This document shows positions 41,568 through 51,138 of a stretch of DNA of 64,000 nt, piece by piece (the first letter of the stretch is position 1; every line of letters starts with the position of its first letter). The notes under the pieces were generated by a model. The model ran no database searches. It was not told the origin of the DNA and worked only from the letters and a program-made list of their open reading frames with translations. The position numbers and the translations under genes are program-made. Source of the stretch: Oxalobacteraceae bacterium (lineage in GTDB: Bacteria; Pseudomonadota; Gammaproteobacteria; Burkholderiales; Burkholderiaceae_D); the NCBI GenBank assembly GCA_021298555.1, contig JAJTGE010000019.1, positions 38,367 through 102,366 of the forward strand. The letters run 5' to 3'.

Positions 41568-43118
41568 TTAGTGTGACACGCCATGCCGTTTACGCAGAAT
41601 ACCGCTGGCCGTAGAGATCACGCGTAATTTTTGTTCTGCGATTTGTTCCGATGCCAGCGGGTTATCAGCAAAGGTTGCAAAGCCACAGTCTGGGGTAAAC
41701 AGCACGCGTTCTTTACCAAAAAGTTGTATGGCGCGCTCACCTTTTTCAAGCACATGCTCCAAGCACTCGATGTGGGCATGTTTTTGATTACAAATACCTA
41801 CACCTATACGTACATCATCTGGAATGGCTCGCAGGATTTCCATTTCGCCGGCGCGAGGTGTACATAACTCCAACAATAAGCTGCCCACATTTAGGTGGGC
41901 TAAGGTGTCAATTAAAGGAGTGTAATCACCCGAGAGCGCAGCGGATTCATCTGGGGTCCAATTACCGCGGCACATGTGTAAAGCGATGCGCTCTTTAGGG
42001 AAACCGGCAGTCACTGCATTGATCAACTCTTTTGCAAAGCCTAGTTCGATAGGAATGTCATTTTTTTCAGATAAAGCACCACACATGAAACTGCGCTTGG
42101 ATACAGATCCTGAAAATACAACCTCCGACAACACAGGCTCATCAAGCTGTATCAATGCCGTACCTGATGCTAATAGATAAGCAATCTCTTCACGCAAAAC
42201 ACGGACAATATCAGTCGCTAGTTGTTCTCGATTGTTATAAGCACGATCTGAAATACATTCTAGCCACATAGTGCGTGTGAGCAGGTAGGGTCCGGGGAGT
42301 GCAATCTTTACGGGTTTATCGGTGAGGGTGCGTGCAAATTCAAATTCATGAAGTGCCAACGGACGACTGCGCCCCAGCGGACCAAAGACAGCGGGATGTC
42401 TGACTTCTTCAGCGGGTACGTCCAGCGCTCTTAATTCACGAGCGAATTCTTCCGGATCATCAACCAAAGGGAGTAAGTCAGTCAGAGGTATCAGTTGGCA
42501 GTTATCGAGCAAGCCACCAACAAAACTTGCATAACTATCGCGACGCTGTTCACCATCAGTAACGACATCAACTCCAGCGCGAAGTTGCGCCGAGACGGCT
42601 AGCCTGACGGCATCGTCTGCGGTGGCCTGAAACGATGCCTCATCCAGCCGACCTTCCATGTGTTCATGTTTGGCTTGCAGCATCCATCGCGGCCTGGGCC
42701 AGCTGCCTATGCCCATAACCGACAAAGGAGCGATGCTGGCTGCTGCCGCAGGCGAGGGCAGCTGAGATGGAATGATGATCTTAACCACGTGACCATCGTG
42801 AGCAACCGGACTGAGATGTAGTGCAGCAGCCGACCTCTCAGAGAGTTTTCCTTTGGCGATCAAAAAACTCCACTGACGATTTTTTTTTGTCCACGAAATC
42901 AACTCATTGCCAGTTAAGCGAGCCCACGCAGGCAGGTCTTCTTCGACTGAAATTTCGGAAGATCGGATTTCAAGCAAACCACCTCTGGGGAGCGGATCAA
43001 TGTGCTTACGTATAAGCAGTAACAATCCATTGCCGCAATCCAGATCCCCACCATCAAAACTGCTGTCGGGTGAGTGAAGGTGCGTGTCGGTTGCTTGCAT
43101 ATCTGGTGAGCTCATCAA
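41568..43118 (-). CDS. fusion: N-terminal TusA-like domain and C-terminal MetE-like (cobalamin-independent methionine synthase) domain
   Basis: N-term GGDLDCGNGLLLLIRKHIDPLPRGGLLEIRSSEISVEEDLPAWARLTGNELISW; C-term VTDGEQRRDSYASF, HMCRGNW and FTPDCGFA zinc-ligand motifs. Confidence 0.82.
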   Translation of the reverse strand: MMSSPDMQATDTHLHSPDSSFDGGDLDCGNGLLLLIRKHIDPLPRGGLLEIRSSEISVEEDLPAWARLTGNELISWTKKNRQWSFLIAKGKLSERSAAALHLSPVAHDGHVVKIIIPSQLPSPAAAASIAPLSVMGIGSWPRPRWMLQAKHEHMEGRLDEASFQATADDAVRLAVSAQLRAGVDVVTDGEQRRDSYASFVGGLLDNCQLIPLTDLLPLVDDPEEFARELRALDVPAEEVRHPAVFGPLGRSRPLALHEFEFARTLTDKPVKIALPGPYLLTRTMWLECISDRAYNNREQLATDIVRVLREEIAYLLASGTALIQLDEPVLSEVVFSGSVSKRSFMCGALSEKNDIPIELGFAKELINAVTAGFPKERIALHMCRGNWTPDESAALSGDYTPLIDTLAHLNVGSLLLELCTPRAGEMEILRAIPDDVRIGVGICNQKHAHIECLEHVLEKGERAIQLFGKERVLFTPDCGFATFADNPLASEQIAEQKLRVISTASGILRKRHGVSH

Positions 43119-43122
43119 AGAA

Positions 43123-43485
43123 TCAATAGCTTAGGCTAGGGCAGGATTCAGACATGAACTCAACTAGCTTGGCACCACCGACGATTAATGTGCCTTCGAC
43201 CAGATTATTTTCGTCGAGTTTGCGTTTTTTAAAACAAGGTGAACAAACGAAAATCTTGCCGCCAGCTTCAAGAAAGCTGGTCATTAAATCTTTGAGAGGT
43301 GCAAAGCCTTCTTCGTGAATATTTTCAGCGACGCCTTTTTGGGAGAGGCGCACCGCCTCTATCGACAAAAATACCAATGTATCTTTGTCTGACGCGACCG
43401 CTGCATTAGCAACTACAAAGGCTACGGTTGCGCGATCAGTATTGTCAGTACTACAGGTTAAATTGATACAAAATTTACCAGCCAT
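43123..43485 (-). CDS. DsrE-family protein
   Basis: NLTCSTDNTDRATVAFVVANAAVASDKDTLVFLSIEAVRL; KIFVCSPCFKKR. Confidence 0.82.
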   Translation of the reverse strand: MAGKFCINLTCSTDNTDRATVAFVVANAAVASDKDTLVFLSIEAVRLSQKGVAENIHEEGFAPLKDLMTSFLEAGGKIFVCSPCFKKRKLDENNLVEGTLIVGGAKLVEFMSESCPSLSY

Positions 43486-43565
43486 GATGTGCCCTTTACG
43501 TTAAAAAATAGAGATGCATGAGAAAAAATGAAAGTACATTTTAAATTGATAGGTATACTGGTAGC

Positions 43566-43793
43566 TTACTTCTCTCTGGCACGTAACCAAAAATTTTTTG
43601 TTTTTGCATCCACAGCCAGCAGTTCATCATGAGTCATCGCACAAAATGCCTGCAAATCTATGGCGGCTGCTGTATCTAGCGCGGTTAGTTTAAGTACCTT
43701 GCCTGGATGAGCTCGCAGCCGTTTGCGTACGCCTAAAACAAGCTCGCCGCAGCCCAGATCGCCGGCATTCCATTCATGGTGGTGTTCTATCAT
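43566..43793 (-). CDS. TusA-family sulfur carrier-like protein
   Basis: AGDLGCGELVLGVRKRLRAHPGKVLKLTALDTAAAIDLQAFCAMTHDELLAV; one Cys at the TusA position but CG rather than CP. Confidence 0.75.
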   Translation of the reverse strand: MIEHHHEWNAGDLGCGELVLGVRKRLRAHPGKVLKLTALDTAAAIDLQAFCAMTHDELLAVDAKTKNFWLRAREK

Positions 43794-44046
43794 TGCTTTA
43801 TCAAACTAAGTGCTCGCGTGTGCGCGGCTAACAAGACGTAAATCAGTAGGCGTAAGCTGGACTAACTATGTTTTAGATCAATATTTTTAGTACCATCGTC
43901 ACATTGAGTGAAATAGATAGTAAAAATTGAGAAATCTCAAAGCAGCATATGCCCAAAGACGTATTCTAACCCTGCGATCTACCTGATTGGTACCCAGCCC
44001 TCTTGTTTAGGCAATGGTAGGGTGCTGAGATGACGGTTCACATCGT

Positions 44047-44085
44047 ATAGCCCTGAGTTCAAGCGAATTCGGGGCTATTTTTTTG
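44047..44085 (+). terminator. strong orphan Rho-independent terminator
   Basis: atagccctgagttc-aagc-gaattcggggctat (14-bp stem with two wobbles) followed by ttttttt; no ORF immediately upstream on + strand. Confidence 0.75.
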
Positions 44086-44445
44086 AGTAAGACTTATACC
44101 GTCACAAGCACGGATCAAGTCTCTCATGAGTTCTAAAATTTTCTTCACGGCGTCTTTGAACGCATCAGTTGAAACAGCGCATCACTCGCCGTGGAGGCGT
44201 CAAAGTTGAGCACTTCACCTTACTCACGATGATCTCAGCCAGCGACTGCACCAGAATCCATAATTCTTGAGATAAAAGCAGGCCCATTTCATGTTGAGCT
44301 CGCTAAAGAGTCTGCTCCTTGGGCTCCTGCTAAAGAAACCAGAGAGGGGCATGAGTATCTTGGAAAAATTAAAAAACGAATTGGTCTAGGCTGATGAAGA
44401 GATACATTAACGTAGACAGGACAGTCTGCTTAATACAATGCGGTT

Positions 44446-44862
44446 TTATCGGGCGATAAAATTTGGGGCTTCTACTGCGTTACGAGCGCTGGTTTTCAAG
44501 GGCATGATCAAACCCATGAGCTTGGCCCCGTGTGCCACAGATAAATCACCGTAAGTTATATCGCCATGGATCACGGCTGATTTGCGGAAAACGGCCCGCT
44601 CGGTAGCTAAAACATTTCCCTCTATTTTCCCTTCCACCGTGACCTGATAAACACTGATATCGCCAACAATTTCGCCTTTCAATCCGACAAACAGTTGTAC
44701 CTTTTTTTCGGGTGGAGATTCGATATTGCCGAAGATTTTTCCATCGATACGGGTGCTGCCAGTCAATACTAATCGACCGTGTATCTCAGAGCTTTCGCCT
44801 ATCAGAGTGTCAAATTTTTCTGAGGCAGCCATGATATTGCTGGTATTTTTCAGTGAAAACAT
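44446..44862 (-). CDS. bactofilin family protein
   Basis: TLIGESSEIHGRLVLTGSTRIDGKIFGNIESP...GEIVGDISVYQVTVEGKIEGNVLATERAVFRKSAVIHGDI. Confidence 0.9.
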   Translation of the reverse strand: MFSLKNTSNIMAASEKFDTLIGESSEIHGRLVLTGSTRIDGKIFGNIESPPEKKVQLFVGLKGEIVGDISVYQVTVEGKIEGNVLATERAVFRKSAVIHGDITYGDLSVAHGAKLMGLIMPLKTSARNAVEAPNFIAR

Positions 44863-45110
44863 CTGCTGCCCTTAATTAACACCATTGGCTCATCACGGCG
44901 CACAAAGACATCATGCGCGTTGCCATTCTAAAAACATATCAATCGATATGCTTAGCCGAGCGATTTTTTGCCCAGCAAACCACCTTGTCAGAACGTATCA
45001 TAGTTTTGCTGGTAGGTGACTTTGGAGTAAGTAAAGTCAGCTCACTGCACCAAAATTTACACGCTTTGCACTTTTCATCAGCATATGCGTGGAATGCTTT
45101 ATCAGACGAC

Positions 45111-45521
45111 TTATCTTTTACAAAGAAATTTATAAAAATCTTCTTCGGGCGAATTGCGTTGTACTGCCTGCCACTTTCCCCCAGATTCACTCGAAACCAC
45201 AGGCTTCCCTTCTCCATTAAGTCGGCTGTAACTGAAGGACATGAGTTCGCGTGTACTACGGTCACTGCAGTTTGCTTGCATTAGATATTTGGCAGACTGA
45301 ATTTCTTGAGGCCGACTTTTGTCAGGACTACCGTAGTTAATTAATATCCAGATCGTGCGCGTATCGGTTTTAACTACGGTCGCCGTATCGTAATAAAAAA
45401 TATCGCCAATCTCATTTTCAGATAGTTTGACCCAGGCCGCAGTGGCATTCCCAGCAAAGCCAACTAGCAAGAGTGAACACAGACGAATAACAATAACAGA
45501 GGAAAAACGGATTTTTTCCAT
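45111..45521 (-). CDS. secreted surface-adhesin E-like small protein
   Basis: Signal peptide; TAAWVKLSENEIGDIFYYDTATVVKTD; mid Cys; FLCKR. Confidence 0.6.
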   Translation of the reverse strand: MEKIRFSSVIVIRLCSLLLVGFAGNATAAWVKLSENEIGDIFYYDTATVVKTDTRTIWILINYGSPDKSRPQEIQSAKYLMQANCSDRSTRELMSFSYSRLNGEGKPVVSSESGGKWQAVQRNSPEEDFYKFLCKR

Positions 45522-45575
45522 GCTGCAGCTCCCGCCCCAGCGATGGGGGTCAATGGTAAGTAAAGTTGATAGTCT

Positions 45576-46283
45576 TCAGAATAAACTAGCTGGTGTAAAT
45601 CTCAGGCCTAGCGATATCCAACGATTATCCCTGTTGGCGCCCGTCGCACGCCCGACTGTGGTGTCGATCTGTAGCAGGTGCGGAATCAGAGAGAACCTAC
45701 CACCTGCTTGCCAGTACGAATGGGGATTACTTTCACCAAACGCCTCAACCAACCAGGTCACTCTCTCATTAACATTCCATTCAGTGCCTACGCCCCATGT
45801 TGCCAGATTTTTTTCTGTGCCTCGCTCCTTGAGCCATCCGGCATTCAAGTGCATAACTAGTTTGTCGTCTGCGAACGATGCCGAGTAAGGAAAATAGACA
45901 TAGTTATTACCAAATAAATTAGGCCCAGGGCTAATTGCGGGATGGCGTACAGTTCCGGCAGCAATTCCATACCCGTAGCTGTTGGTCTCCAATTTACGGA
46001 AAAGGGTTTTAACCTGAAAAATGTAATCATCCGCTGGCTCACGTCCTGCGGCATCGTAGTAAGCACGACCCTGACCTAGTGTGAGCTCGAAGTTTCCAGT
46101 CGGGTTGCATGCGGGTAGTGCCCAGACTTCAGAACTGGCGCGGTACACGCGTACCCAACTTTCAAGCTGGCAGCTACCCGCCGTGGTTAGCCGAGCATCG
46201 TCTGTAACAAATGGACGAGCGGCCCAGCTAGAGGCCGTGACAGCAAGCAGAAAAACAGTCGCAATAAAATTTTTTGTTCGCAT
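45576..46283 (-). CDS. outer membrane/porin-like hypothetical protein
   Basis: Signal peptide from ATG 46283 (MRTKNFIATVFLLAVTASSWAARPFVTDDARL); beta-barrel-like C-terminus. Confidence 0.65.
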   Translation of the reverse strand: MRTKNFIATVFLLAVTASSWAARPFVTDDARLTTAGSCQLESWVRVYRASSEVWALPACNPTGNFELTLGQGRAYYDAAGREPADDYIFQVKTLFRKLETNSYGYGIAAGTVRHPAISPGPNLFGNNYVYFPYSASFADDKLVMHLNAGWLKERGTEKNLATWGVGTEWNVNERVTWLVEAFGESNPHSYWQAGGRFSLIPHLLQIDTTVGRATGANRDNRWISLGLRFTPASLF

Positions 46284-46913
46284 AGCGAAATAGTGACTAA
46301 GAGTTATTGCCAGAGCGTGACAACTTGACCAACTCAACTGGTCTTGTATGTATAGGCGTATAGAAGGGATCTTGAACGACAAGGCGAATACTCTGATTTT
46401 AATCAATCGTATTTTACTTGTAGCCCAGAGCAATCAACTTTTTGGAATTTAAGCACGAGATCTCGTCAACAATAGATGAGGTCTAGTATCCATACAGTAG
46501 ACATATCGATTGGTATTTTTAGTTAACTGACCTGCTTATACTTAAAAAACTCAAAGCTATCTTAAGCTCAAGAGGGAACATGAAATCTGGAGTTGCCTAA
46601 ATTGCTTTTCGGTACTGCTAGGATAACAGCGCAATCGGTATGACCCGAACAACGGCAAAGCACCTGGCCCAGGTGTTGGGCGAAAATGAGATGCATATGT
46701 GTAGTCTGCAAGTGGAAATTCAAAAGCGATGTCGAGAATCTATTCAAAAATCTGTTGCAGCATCGCGCACAGAAGGAGCGATTGATAAGCTGATCCTGAA
46801 AGAGTTCGACCAGCCTTGCTTAGATTAGTCTCCAATAGTCAAACCAGAAATAATGAAGCAAATCAGTCAGTAAGCACACGACAATTAATAAATTTTTCTT
46901 GTGAGGCGCACAC

Positions 46914-46952
46914 AAACAAAAAGCCCCACCTTGTGAGTGGGGCTTTTTGTTT
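46914..46952. terminator. bidirectional terminator downstream of tRNA-Lys
   Basis: aaacaaaaagccccac-cttgtga-gtggggctttttgttt. Confidence 0.9.
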
Positions 46953-46957
46953 GATGT

Positions 46958-47033
46958 TGGTAGGTCGTGCAAGATTCGAACTTGCGACCAACGGATTAAA
47001 AGTCCGCTGCTCTACCAGCTGAGCTAACGACCC
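46958..47033 (-). tRNA. tRNA-Lys (anticodon TTT)
   Basis: Reverse complement GGGTCGTTAGCTCAGCTGGTAGAGCAGCGGACTTTTAATCCGTTGGTCGCAAGTTCGAATCTTGCACGACCTACCA folds as cloverleaf. Confidence 0.97.
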
Positions 47034-47129
47034 AAAAGAAAGAAATTATACGCAATAGCTCAAAGTTTTGTCAAATGCAACAATTGTGTGTGACAGTATT
47101 TTTAGATTTAGTGCGTTTATCAAGTGGTT

Positions 47130-47839
47130 TTACTTTAGATCAGCCAATCGTTCCTTGCCCATACTGGCTGCAATGGAGGATGGATATTTCTTAAGTAATA
47201 GTTCTAGTGTTTCACGCGCAGCTGCTTTGTCTTTGAGATCAAGCTGACAACTAGCAATATTTAACAATGCTTCAGGTTACTTCCAAGCCAAAAATATGCT
47301 TGTGGCAGGTAGCCAGAATCAGGATAACGCTGTAAAAAACTGGTAAATAGCAGTTGAGAGTTACTGAAATTTCCACTTTTGAATTCTGCGAGTCCGTTGT
47401 CAAAAGCTTTTTGTTCTGCTTTTTCAACATCTACGTCTTTGCCATCGAGCGTTAGTCTTTGTGGTTCGAGCTTACGCAGCCGCTGATCTAGATCGTTATA
47501 AAAATCTTTCTGACGTCGCTGGCTGTTATTGATTTCATTGGATAACACTTCAAGCTGACCTCGCAAGCTCGAAACGTCGTTACGTAATTTTTCAATTTCG
47601 CCAATCAGATCAACAATACTTTTTTTGTCAGCTTTGTCGTCAACGCGGGTATTTAATGGCGCTAATTTGGATGCCACGCTGGCATCGAGCTTGGTATTGA
47701 GTTCTTCAATTTGCTTGCGCATCTTGATGATTTCACGCCGCGCGTCAGTATCTTCAAATAACGCATGTGCCCGCATAGGTAGGCCAAGAAAAAGCGCCGC
47801 CATGACGGCGGCGCTGGCTACTTGATGGAGTCGTGTCAT
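47130..47839 (-). CDS. cpoB: Tol-Pal system protein CpoB/YbgF, split by an out-of-frame internal deletion near 47270
   Basis: ORF 47261..47839 stops after YFWLGSNLKHC; another frame gives PEALLNIASCQLDLKDKAAARETLELLLKKYPSSIAASMGKERLADLK* down to 47130. Confidence 0.88.
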
Positions 47840-47847
47840 GTCTTTGA

Positions 47848-48426
47848 TTAGTAGACGATGTCAGCGCGACGGTTTTCTGCCCACGCCTCTTCGCCGCTGC
47901 CAGTTGCCTTAGGCTTTTCTTTGCCCAGGGAGATGGCTTCCATTTGGCTGTCTGCTACGCCCATCAGCTGCAAAGAGCGACGAACTGCTTCAGAGCGCTT
48001 CTGACCCAAAGCAAGATTGTATTCACTGCCGCCGCGCTCATCGGTATTACCTTGAATGACGATCTTGCGGTCCTTGCGCGAGATAAGGTATTTGGCGTGC
48101 GCTTCAAGCACCGGTTTGAACTCATCTTTGACTACAAAGCTGTCCAAATCAAAATAGATGCTTCTCTTGGCAAGCACGCTGGCCGGATCATCGAGCGGGT
48201 CTTTGGATTTGCTGCCGCTACTACTACTGCTGCTGCTGGATGAACTGGCAGTACCGTCAGCTACCATTCCAGGATCGCCAGGGTAGGGCGGTAGCGTGGT
48301 TATTTGCGGAACTGGTTTGCCTGCGCGGTCTTCTACTGGCGCGGAGTCGTCCAGTTTGACAGTTGAGCAAGCTGATAGCACTAGCAATAGTGTCGCGACG
48401 ATAGCTACTTGTTTATTAAATTGCAT
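47848..48426 (-). CDS. pal: peptidoglycan-associated lipoprotein
   Basis: Lipobox LSACS; YFDLDSFVVKDEFKPVLEAHAKYL; OmpA-like GNTDERGGSEYNLALGQKRSEAV. Confidence 0.96.
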   Translation of the reverse strand: MQFNKQVAIVATLLLVLSACSTVKLDDSAPVEDRAGKPVPQITTLPPYPGDPGMVADGTASSSSSSSSSSGSKSKDPLDDPASVLAKRSIYFDLDSFVVKDEFKPVLEAHAKYLISRKDRKIVIQGNTDERGGSEYNLALGQKRSEAVRRSLQLMGVADSQMEAISLGKEKPKATGSGEEAWAENRRADIVY

Positions 48427-48462
48427 TTCTTTCCCCTTCGTAAATTAACTCTTTGCGTCTGA

Positions 48463-49734
48463 TTATTTGGAATACGGTCCCCAGGAGGGTTCTCGAATAG
48501 TCGAGGCCCTGGCTGATAAGGTATATCTCACGCTGCCATCAACCGAAACCACCGTTAGCGCTCCTTTGCCCGAGGATTCGGTAGCGAACAAGATGTAACG
48601 GCTGTTTGGAGCAAAGCTTGGCGATTCGTCATGCGATGAGTCGGATAGTCGTAGTTCTTGCGAGGTTGTCAGATCAAGTACATGCAATTGAAACTTGCCC
48701 TCGCGCCGCGAAACATAAGCCAGCATTTTACCGTCTGGCGAGACGGATGGACTGATATTGTAGTTTCCACCAAAAGTGAGCCTACGCAGATCTGCCCCAT
48801 CTAGGTTCATTTTGTAAATTTGTGGACCGCCGCTGCGATCGCTAGTGAAGTAAATACTTTGTCCGTCCGGAGAAAAGCAAGGCTCAGTATCAATGCCATT
48901 TGATCGGGTAAGTTTTTTGAGATCTGATCCATCATCATTGACCAGATAAATTTGGGTTAAGCCTTCGCGTGAAAGTGCAATAGCCAGTTTTTTCCCATCG
49001 GGTGACCAAGCAGGCGCTGAGTTGCTACCTTTAAAGTTAGCGGCGATTATACGGCGGCGATTGGCGAGGTCTTGAACATAAATGACTGGTTTTTTGCTCT
49101 CAAACGATACGTAGGCTAGTTTGCTGCCGTCAGGTGACCAAGTCGGCGAAATAATCGGTTCATTAGAGCGTAGCGCGGTGAAGTAGTTTTCACCATCAGA
49201 GTCGGATACTTCGAGTTTGTATTCGCCAGCGGAACGACTGACATAGGCAATACGCGTCGCGAAGGCACCCCGTATACCTGTAAGTTTTTCGAAAATATCA
49301 TCAGCAATTTTATGTGCTGCCAGGCGAATAAACTGGGGCTGCGCACTTATGGCCTGCACTGTCAGGTCAACGGTACGTACCGTATCAGCCAACTTGTAGC
49401 GCAATTCTATGCGGTCATCTGAGTGTCTTACTGCGCTACCGGTAACCAAGGCATCAGCACCTTTGGCTTTCCAGCTCGATAGGTTGACAGCGGATGTTTC
49501 ACTCAGTGTTTCAGGTGACTCGATGAGTTTGAACATACCGCTGCGCTGAAGGTCGGCGCGAATAATGGCGCTAATCGCTTGACCAGTGATGCTCTCATCG
49601 GCAAATCCAGCAACGCTGATAGGGATCTGATTGGCACCAAATCCAGCAATATCAACTTTTAATTGTGCCTGAGAGCAAGGCATGATGACCGTAAGTCCAA
49701 CCAAGGCCATAAGCTTTAAGAAATAACGTTTCAT
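48463..49734 (-). CDS. tolB: Tol-Pal system protein TolB
   Basis: Beta-propeller repeats SPTWSPDGSKLAYVSFE, APAWSPDGKKLA. Confidence 0.96.
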   Translation of the reverse strand: MKRYFLKLMALVGLTVIMPCSQAQLKVDIAGFGANQIPISVAGFADESITGQAISAIIRADLQRSGMFKLIESPETLSETSAVNLSSWKAKGADALVTGSAVRHSDDRIELRYKLADTVRTVDLTVQAISAQPQFIRLAAHKIADDIFEKLTGIRGAFATRIAYVSRSAGEYKLEVSDSDGENYFTALRSNEPIISPTWSPDGSKLAYVSFESKKPVIYVQDLANRRRIIAANFKGSNSAPAWSPDGKKLAIALSREGLTQIYLVNDDGSDLKKLTRSNGIDTEPCFSPDGQSIYFTSDRSGGPQIYKMNLDGADLRRLTFGGNYNISPSVSPDGKMLAYVSRREGKFQLHVLDLTTSQELRLSDSSHDESPSFAPNSRYILFATESSGKGALTVVSVDGSVRYTLSARASTIREPSWGPYSK

Positions 49735-50708
49735 CGCGTATCGCTGTCCTTCGGTCGATGAGTGATGATCATATTTGCAGGAACCTTCTCTGTCGATGGA
49801 TCAGGCGGGAAGGGCGCAGACTTCTCAATGGCGCGCTTTACAGCCTGGTCAAATGCCTCTACCCCAGATGATTTAACCCTTTTGGGTTCTTCACGCAGCC
49901 TACCATCAGGATACAGTTCAATTCGAAATTCAACCGTAGGGTTGCCTACTATGTCAGCCAAGTTCGGTATTTTAATCGTATTTTTAAGTATTAAAGCTCG
50001 TATTGTGAAGGAATAGCTGTTGTCGCCCCTTACCCCTTGCGATTTCTCAGCATCGCCCGCAACGCCATCGCCTGCCATTTGACTGAGCCGCTGCAGCTCT
50101 TCACGCCGCTTGCGGGCACGCTGTTCTGCAATGGCAGCTTCTTCTTGTTTGCGGCGTTGATCTTCAGCGAGTTTCTTTTGCTCTTCAGCTAAGGCTTCTT
50201 CTTTTTGTTTTTTTTCTTCGGCGCGTTTTATTTTTTCTAATTCATCCTGTTGCTTTTTTTCTTGTAGTTTTTCTTCTGCATCAGCAATTTTTTTACGCTT
50301 TTGTTCTTCTTCGAGAGCTTTTTTCTCAGCGAGTTTTTCTTTTTTTATACGCTCAGCATCTTCTTTTTGCTGTTTACGATTTTTTTCTTTTTCTAGTGCG
50401 ATGTCGGGCTCAGCTTCTTTTCGCTGCGCTGGTTCGGGCTCGGCAGATGTGGCAGGAGGCGTAACTGCAGCTACCGGCTTGGGAGGCTCAGGCTGGGGTC
50501 TAGTAATCGGAGGCGGTGGTGGGGGTGCCGCTTCTCGGGTATCCCGACTCCAGATTTCAGCTTGTACTTCGATTGGCGTGTCGCTCTGCCATGAAACGCC
50601 AAACCATAAAAAAATCAGAAGCAGTAAATGAACCAGTGCTGCAAGCGCCAGCGCACGGCCACGCCCCGGCTCAGGCGGAATGAGATAGTGACTGGTGGTG
50701 CTGTTCAA
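49731..50708 (-). CDS. tolA: cell envelope integrity protein TolA
   Basis: TM plus K/E-rich coiled coil plus TonB-like C-terminus; operon position. Confidence 0.94.
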   Translation of the reverse strand: MNSTTSHYLIPPEPGRGRALALAALVHLLLLIFLWFGVSWQSDTPIEVQAEIWSRDTREAAPPPPPPITRPQPEPPKPVAAVTPPATSAEPEPAQRKEAEPDIALEKEKNRKQQKEDAERIKKEKLAEKKALEEEQKRKKIADAEEKLQEKKQQDELEKIKRAEEKKQKEEALAEEQKKLAEDQRRKQEEAAIAEQRARKRREELQRLSQMAGDGVAGDAEKSQGVRGDNSYSFTIRALILKNTIKIPNLADIVGNPTVEFRIELYPDGRLREEPKRVKSSGVEAFDQAVKRAIEKSAPFPPDPSTEKVPANMIITHRPKDSDTR

Positions 50709-50715
50709 TGCGTTC

Positions 50716-51138
50716 TCAGCGGGTGGAGAGACCGACGCGGCCTATACCGGTTTTGTTGGCCTGTGAAATGGTTTGGACTACTTCGTCGTATTTGATATCT
50801 TTATCTGCAGAGATCATCAGCGGCAGATCGGGATATTTTTCGTGTAGTTCTTGCAGGCGGTTGCCTAGCTCTTCGCGTTTGCGCGTGGTTTGCGTTTTCT
50901 TGCCATGTACACCCACGGTGGCAGTGCCGTCGGGTTTGAGTTCTATTTCAAGGTATTCTGTAGGTGGTTGATTGGATTTGCCGGATTTGGGCAAATTAAT
51001 CATGCTTGGAGTCGATAATGGTGCCACCACCATAAAAATGACCAGCAGCACTAGCATCACGTCGATGTAAGGAACGACGTTGATTTCTGCTTTGAATTTG
51101 CGGCTACGGCTGCCGCGCAGACTGGAGCTTTGTGCCAT
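50716..51138 (-). CDS. tolR: TolR
   Basis: INVVPYIDVMLVLLVIFMVVAPL. Confidence 0.96.
   Translation of the reverse strand: MAQSSSLRGSRSRKFKAEINVVPYIDVMLVLLVIFMVVAPLSTPSMINLPKSGKSNQPPTEYLEIELKPDGTATVGVHGKKTQTTRKREELGNRLQELHEKYPDLPLMISADKDIKYDEVVQTISQANKTGIGRVGLSTR

Noticed and set aside
48180-48245. Serine-coding repeat in pal as a possible phase-variable microsatellite
   Set aside because: The codons are mixed and triplet-based, so slippage would keep frame; linker low complexity in Pal is ordinary.
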